Below are positions 59,153 through 64,000 of a DNA stretch of 64,000 bases, in pieces. Under the pieces are notes generated by a model that was not told the origin of the DNA, searched no databases, and saw only the letters and a list, made by a program, of their open reading frames with translations. The stretch's first letter is position 1. The number at the start of each line of letters is the position of its first letter. The stretch spans positions 25,120,974 through 25,184,973 of the forward strand of contig NC_089724.1 in the NCBI RefSeq assembly GCF_035083965.1, given 5' to 3'. Position numbers and translations under genes: made by a program. Source of the DNA: Branchiostoma lanceolatum. Lineage: Eukaryota; Chordata; Leptocardii; Amphioxiformes; Branchiostomatidae.

Positions 59153-62100
59153 CAGTGCATTGTTCTCGCCAGCGCCCGTCCTCCCGTCATTTGACGGGTT
59201 TTTGTCGCTCATGACGGACAAAATTTTTGCCCAACCCGTCATTTTTAATGGACAAAAATCGGTGTGTAAAGATATTTAGACCAAGTTTAGACAGAGCTTA
59301 GAATTTTAAAAACTTCAGAGGATCAGCGGAAGTTCGTGACGAGGGCAATCTAGATCATTTCTAATGCCTCGGCTGGCGACAACCCCAGCAACACACAGAG
59401 AGCACCGTGGTGGTTGCCCATAGTAATATTTGGTGGCCGCCGAAAACTCGGCGTCATGCCCCGCCCTCCCCACTACAGCCGGTCGCATCAGGCTGACGTT
59501 TATTTCTGTTTTGTCCCTCTCGGTTCACCGTCAGTTATTGTCATCAAAGAAGCCTTAAAATTCAGAAATACTCCTATAGCTATCAGGCTTTCTGTAATCT
59601 GTGTAAACAGTACAGGGCTCCAGACTAACTTTTAGACCTAGGAGCACTGTGCTCCTAACTCAAAAAAGTTAGGAGCACCAGCAAAAATCTAGGAGCACCA
59701 CTACAAAAAGTTGGAAGAACAAGCAAAAGTCTTGGTCATACCAAGTAATACTCCTATTAATAGTATTTAGAGAGAGGCCGGTATAGAAAATTACCTATAT
59801 ACGAAAGACTTTGTAAGTATTGCAATACAAATGCCGTGGAAGACGAAATACACTTTATTTCAAACTGTTCATTTCATGATAATGCACGAAATGAGTTGTC
59901 TATTCAGACCACTAAAATCTATCCGAATTTCCCTAAGCTTACAGACAAAGAAAAGACTACTGTATTCTTCTTTTAACTACCAAAAACCCACAAATTATAG
60001 AAAAGGTGGGACATTACGTCTTCCATTGCTTACAAAAGAGAAGTCAAACCCTTCACTAGTTATAGGCAATCACGTTTGTATAATTTAGATAAGCAGCTTT
60101 TATACCTATTTTGTACACTGTTCTTTTATGTATGTTATTTGCATTTAGCCATCGGGCATGAATTTGCAATGAACTTATTATTAATCAATGTTAACAACCG
60201 GGAATAAAGTATCTGAATTGATCATAAAAGACAAAAGCCTACATTTGGCAATTCAATTCATTCAATACCTTCCTACATGCTAAATGATACTAGTATGAGG
60301 GATTTTTAGAAAAATTGGGCATAGGTTCCCCGGCTGGCCCCTATCCGGGGGCCACGGTGCCTCAAGTTCGACAAGTTGAAAAATACACAATGGTATCTTT
60401 TATTTGGAACAAGGCAAGTAATGATTAACATAACATTAAATGATGAACACACAGATAACTCTAAAACTTATCTATTGGTTTCATGACCAAAACAAATAAA
60501 GTCAAATTCCATAATTTGAAACTTCACTGCTGGCATCAAGTTCAACATTTTTACAGGCATTTTTTCAACCCCCACCCTCTGTCTATAAACAATCCAAAAT
60601 ACTTAAATATCCTTGAAATTCTTGCTCAATAGTATCAAAAATTATTTGTTTGTGCCGGCCCAGCCAAATATCTTCGGTTCCTTTGAAACGCGCAGTTCAA
60701 ATTTGGCGCGTCAGGACCGCGCGGCGCGGCCATCCAATGACAGGCCGACCGCACGGAAAAGGCTTTGTGATTCATTTTAGACCGCAGCAAAATGAAAATA
60801 GCACCATAATGACGGGCAGATCATGAGCTTTGAAATGATACCGGTAACAAAAAGAAAATTTAATATTTGCGGGGATAAAACTCCACTTGAATTGATTCAT
60901 TGATTTTTGATCCTAAAAATTATCGATTTAACAGGTGTAAAAATGACAGCAGGAAACGGGCCTGTCATTCTGCTGCGGTCTAAAAACATCATGGCGGCCG
61001 TCCAGAAGCGCACGGCCGCTAGCGCTCACTTTCATCGGAAAATTCTGGCGTTTGAAACATTTTGCAAATCAAACAAATACATCACATACATCAAGGAGAG
61101 TAACTTATATCCTTTATTTCTATGGGTAATTTTGCCATTAGGAACGGATAGTTTTTTACCGCGGTCGTGGGAACATGATAGAAAATTCACCGACGATTTT
61201 CATGGTAGGGTAGGAAATTACCTAAATATTTTCAGCTTACCGCTTAGTTCTGCAGCCATTATCCTGTCGCAGGTCTGAATTTTTTATTGTCGCACCGTGC
61301 GACCGTGATTTTAAATCTAGTCGCATTCTCAAAAAACTGGTCGCATACATGTTGTATGCGAGGCGCACTCACGAGCGCTGACAGTATTAAAGTTTGAAGC
61401 CGCGGCGGCTGATTTACATGCGATTTCTTCCCGCAAGAAATGGTAAACAGGCGTCAGATATTGTAAACCACCAATCACAGTGCGTCGTCTCCGTCGCGTC
61501 AAGAAAAAACGACCAATGACATGCGACTCTCGCTACTCGCGAGATTTCAGCTAAGCGTGAATTTGCGAGATGTTAGGGGAATGGCGGGAATCGCAAGGAT
61601 CGCACGACGAAGTGGCTGTTGGAAGGCTTGAATCGACAACTTTTGAACACATTCAGTGCAGTTACCGGAGAAATTAACCACGGAAAACATGAGACAAAAA
61701 AATGGACGTCTTTATTGCATTCTTTCTCAAAGTAGGGTGTCAAATTCCTCATTATGTTCAATAATTACAGGGCGCATACGGAGCAAGTGTTGAAAAGTTG
61801 TGTTTTATTTTTGCCGACTTTTTCTGTGTGCATTTTTTGTAGGACGTAGCTGATACGTAATAAAGTTTTGTTGTGCTAAATTTTCTTTTCTTTGCCGATC
61901 GTATACAACATAGAAGTGTAGCTTGTGTGTAAAGTTGTGAACATTCGATATTTCTGCGATGACCCGGCACGCCTCCCCCCAAAAATTGAGCCTGAAACCC
62001 TTGTGTAATTTTTCACCGAAAGAGATGTCAGTAAACTTAGCTTATTCTACCAGGAAATTTGCCCCTCAAAATGCAGGAAATAGCGTTTCAGAGGGTCTAG

Positions 62101-62244
62101 ATCTCAAAATTTCCCGGGGGGGAATACCCCCGGACCCCCCTAGAATGGTCACGCCTCCGGCGCGACGCCTTGCGCCTTCGATATGTTCTTCCCCGAAGCA
62201 AAATTGAAATGACGGGTAAAAAATTCAGGCTGGCGAGAACACTG
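59153..62244. mobile_element. Composite hAT-like element, inverted GTTCTCGCCAGC ends
   Basis: The left end CAGTGCATTGTTCTCGCCAGC and the inverse complement of the right end CAGTGTTCTCGCCAGC share outer CAGTG and GTTCTCGCCAGC, and both are followed by CCCGTCATTT. The interior is mixed: a CAGGGCTCCAGACTAAC terminus at 59615 from another hAT-like family, a reverse-transcriptase remnant, and a CpG-rich stretch at 60.6-61.5 kb. No matching target duplication was found, so the two ends may belong to separate insertions. Confidence 0.55.
59767..59976 (+). pseudogene. Non-LTR retrotransposon polyprotein C-terminal remnant
   Basis: Translates in one frame through RKLPIYERLCKYCNTN, EDEIHFISNCSFHDNARNEL and NFPKLTDKEK to a stop, the typical C-terminal Cys/His region of non-LTR reverse-transcriptase polyproteins (C-x2-C, then EDE-x-HF and C). 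Everything upstream is lost. The family 3' tail follows at about 60144. Confidence 0.75.
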
Positions 62245-62695
62245 ATACAGTGTATACACCCTATAGACTTCTTAGTAACTTTGACCAACAATTCTATTGA
62301 CGTCAATACGGAGGGTGGTACCAAAGCTATTGTGTCAAATCATCAAGTCAAAAATCCAGAGCACGTGACCACAAACATGAACACATTGTCATGGCATCAA
62401 GTAAATCTGAAATGTCAATATTTTGGGGAGCATGGAGGTCATGTTTGGCTTGTATTCAAAACAAGGTTCTATGGGACCCTGAAATTCTAACCTGGAAGCA
62501 AGACACTCCGTGTTCTTTAATTTTTCGTTTCATTTTCATTTCATCTACCCAGGGACAACATACCACTGCTTGGCAATTGGGCAATGTACATTCACTCCGC
62601 ATGATACCACATCCCATGCTCTGTGTCTGCGTCATCAAGGTTATGAAACTTTAAAAGTTTAATCAGGTCTGTCAGGTTGTTCTTCCATATATTAA

Positions 62696-63463
62696 GGCGC
62701 ACTTTAGACCTACAATGTTATAAGGTCGTACGATCATCGTCGTAAGCGACGGTTTTCTTTAGACACACGGTCAGGAAATATCATGGGACCCCCGCGGCGC
62801 AGAATTCCATTGATGTGCGCGTGTGACTCAAAGTGAACTCTTGCGCTCAAATTCAAAATGGCGGGGGAACCGCTTGTTTTCGTCAAAAGATGAAGCTTTT
62901 ACTGACTTTGCAACAACTGTTGCCCTGCAGATGAGACGTTGAGAACGGTGCTCAACAAAGAAAGAGATTGAGGCTGGTACAGAGACGGACGGGATTTAAC
63001 CCGAGTTCGTGGCCGCCGCCGTGGATGTCCCGGGGATCGAGGAATAGGGGCATACTAGAGAAGTAGCCACTGGTAGCAGGGCGTCGCGCCGGAATACTAG
63101 TAACCGGTTTCGGACGAGAAAAATATGTTTCCATTGCTAACTGCATGCATATTTACAAAGAAAACGATAGAAACTTTCCTTCCCAGACAGGAAACAGCAC
63201 GCTGTAGGCTTATTAGCATATCACCCACTTCCGTCGCCGGCGACGATTCTTCTTTAGACGAGAAAAACACAGCCACAGGCCCCCCCGCTGAACGTCGTGC
63301 GACTGGGTCCGAGGTGGTCGCACGACATTTCGAGGATTTCCCGTTTATTGCCGTCGTACGATTGTTTTGATCGTCTTCAGACGGCCAAAAAATACCGTCG
63401 CCGGCGACGTCGCCCACGACGATGATCGCACGACTCTAAAATGTCGTAGGTGTAAAGAGGCCC
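62696..63463. mobile_element. Harbinger-like MITE, copy 2
   Basis: Nearly identical to 52094-52855 in the same orientation, with TAA duplications at 62693-62695 and 63464-63466. It differs by a few substitutions and small indels such as an extra CTAGTA before ACCGGTTTCGG. Confidence 0.9.
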
Positions 63464-63824
63464 TAAGTTTAGCCTTAGTTGTGAAAGAAATTGATAACTG
63501 TAATGTATTGCAGCAACACAGGTCAGCTTTGTGGTTGGAAGCCACTTGACTAATATCTTTTCATCATCTGTTATTGCACCAAAACCTCTGATGAAGTGGA
63601 TAATAATCCCCTTACTACTGGTTGTGAGACAGAGTTATCCAAACCAGATGGTCCTTCTCAGTATGGGAGCTGTCTAGTGCTGATCAATATGTAAGAAATT
63701 GCTTTCACCTGTATGTGATCACAAGATAAGCCAACCACAAGCTTTCTCAGTTTCTGTACTTGGCTACTCTTACATTTTACTGTAGCTGACAAGAATTGAA
63801 ACACCCTCCTCAAGTATAGTCTCC

Positions 63825-64000
63825 AACTTCCAAGCAGAGGTTAGGTTCTGGCTTGTTTTGGACGATTTTTTATCAGGCTTTCTATTTTGTCATGCTTTCT
63901 TTATGTCTGCCAGCAAAACAGTTTGGATGGCAGACAAAAAAATAAAACCTGACAAAATAGAAACCCTGATAAAAACACCTAAATTGACGTCCAAAACAAG
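63825..64000. mobile_element. CCAAGCAGAGG-type MITE cut by the window edge
   Basis: CTTCCAAGCAGAGGTTAGGT at the left; inverted segments GGCTTGTTTTGGACG and CGTCCAAAACAAG show the right arm starting at the window end. Confidence 0.6.

Noticed and set aside
59153..62244. Complete autonomous hAT transposon
   Set aside because: No transposase frame between the ends, mixed interior from other elements, and no matching target duplication.

Overview
This is eukaryotic, intron-rich, repeat-rich genomic DNA. The most likely source is an invertebrate chordate, probably an amphioxus (Branchiostoma). That is an inference from three things: a complete RIG-I-like receptor and a MAVS-like adaptor beside a CARD-TIR gene, an exon-rich rhotekin, and introns packed with short inverted-repeat transposons. 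All gene models were built by hand from splice sites, reading phase and protein resemblance. No database search was run.

Layout. 1-4624 is a satellite array with a ~170 bp monomer (about 27 full copies plus a partial one), followed by a transposon-like block (5200-6535) and a decayed tRNA-like element. 7484-12081 (minus) is a seven-exon gene for a CARD-TIR protein of 642 aa with an unrecognised helical domain and a C-terminal coiled coil. 13606-25092 (minus) is a complete 19-exon RIG-I-like receptor of 1008 aa (two CARDs, DECHH helicase, zinc-binding C-terminal domain). 28382-31600 (plus) is a four-exon MAVS-like adaptor of 594 aa (CARD, long disordered region, C-terminal membrane anchor), divergent from the receptor. 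37778-39205 (plus) is a second disordered, tail-anchored protein with an unresolved 5' end. 42027-51808 (minus) is a rhotekin orthologue (HR1, anillin-like and PH regions) whose first exon lies outside what I can identify. From about 52 kb to the end I see only transposons, retroelement fragments and unassigned sequence.

How the genes fit together. In vertebrates, RIG-I-like receptors sense viral double-stranded RNA and pass the signal by CARD-CARD contact to MAVS, which is anchored in the mitochondrial outer membrane. Here receptor and adaptor are divergent neighbours about 3.3 kb apart. A CARD-TIR protein sits directly downstream of the receptor on the same strand, and another tail-anchored protein lies downstream of the adaptor. 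The CARD-TIR protein keeps a glutamate at the position used for catalysis by NAD-cleaving TIR domains. The block is therefore a candidate physically linked antiviral signalling cluster, with a possible CARD-recruited TIR effector as the least familiar part. Perfect or near-perfect kappaB and CRE motifs lie between and inside these genes, which suggests shared inducible control but is unproven.
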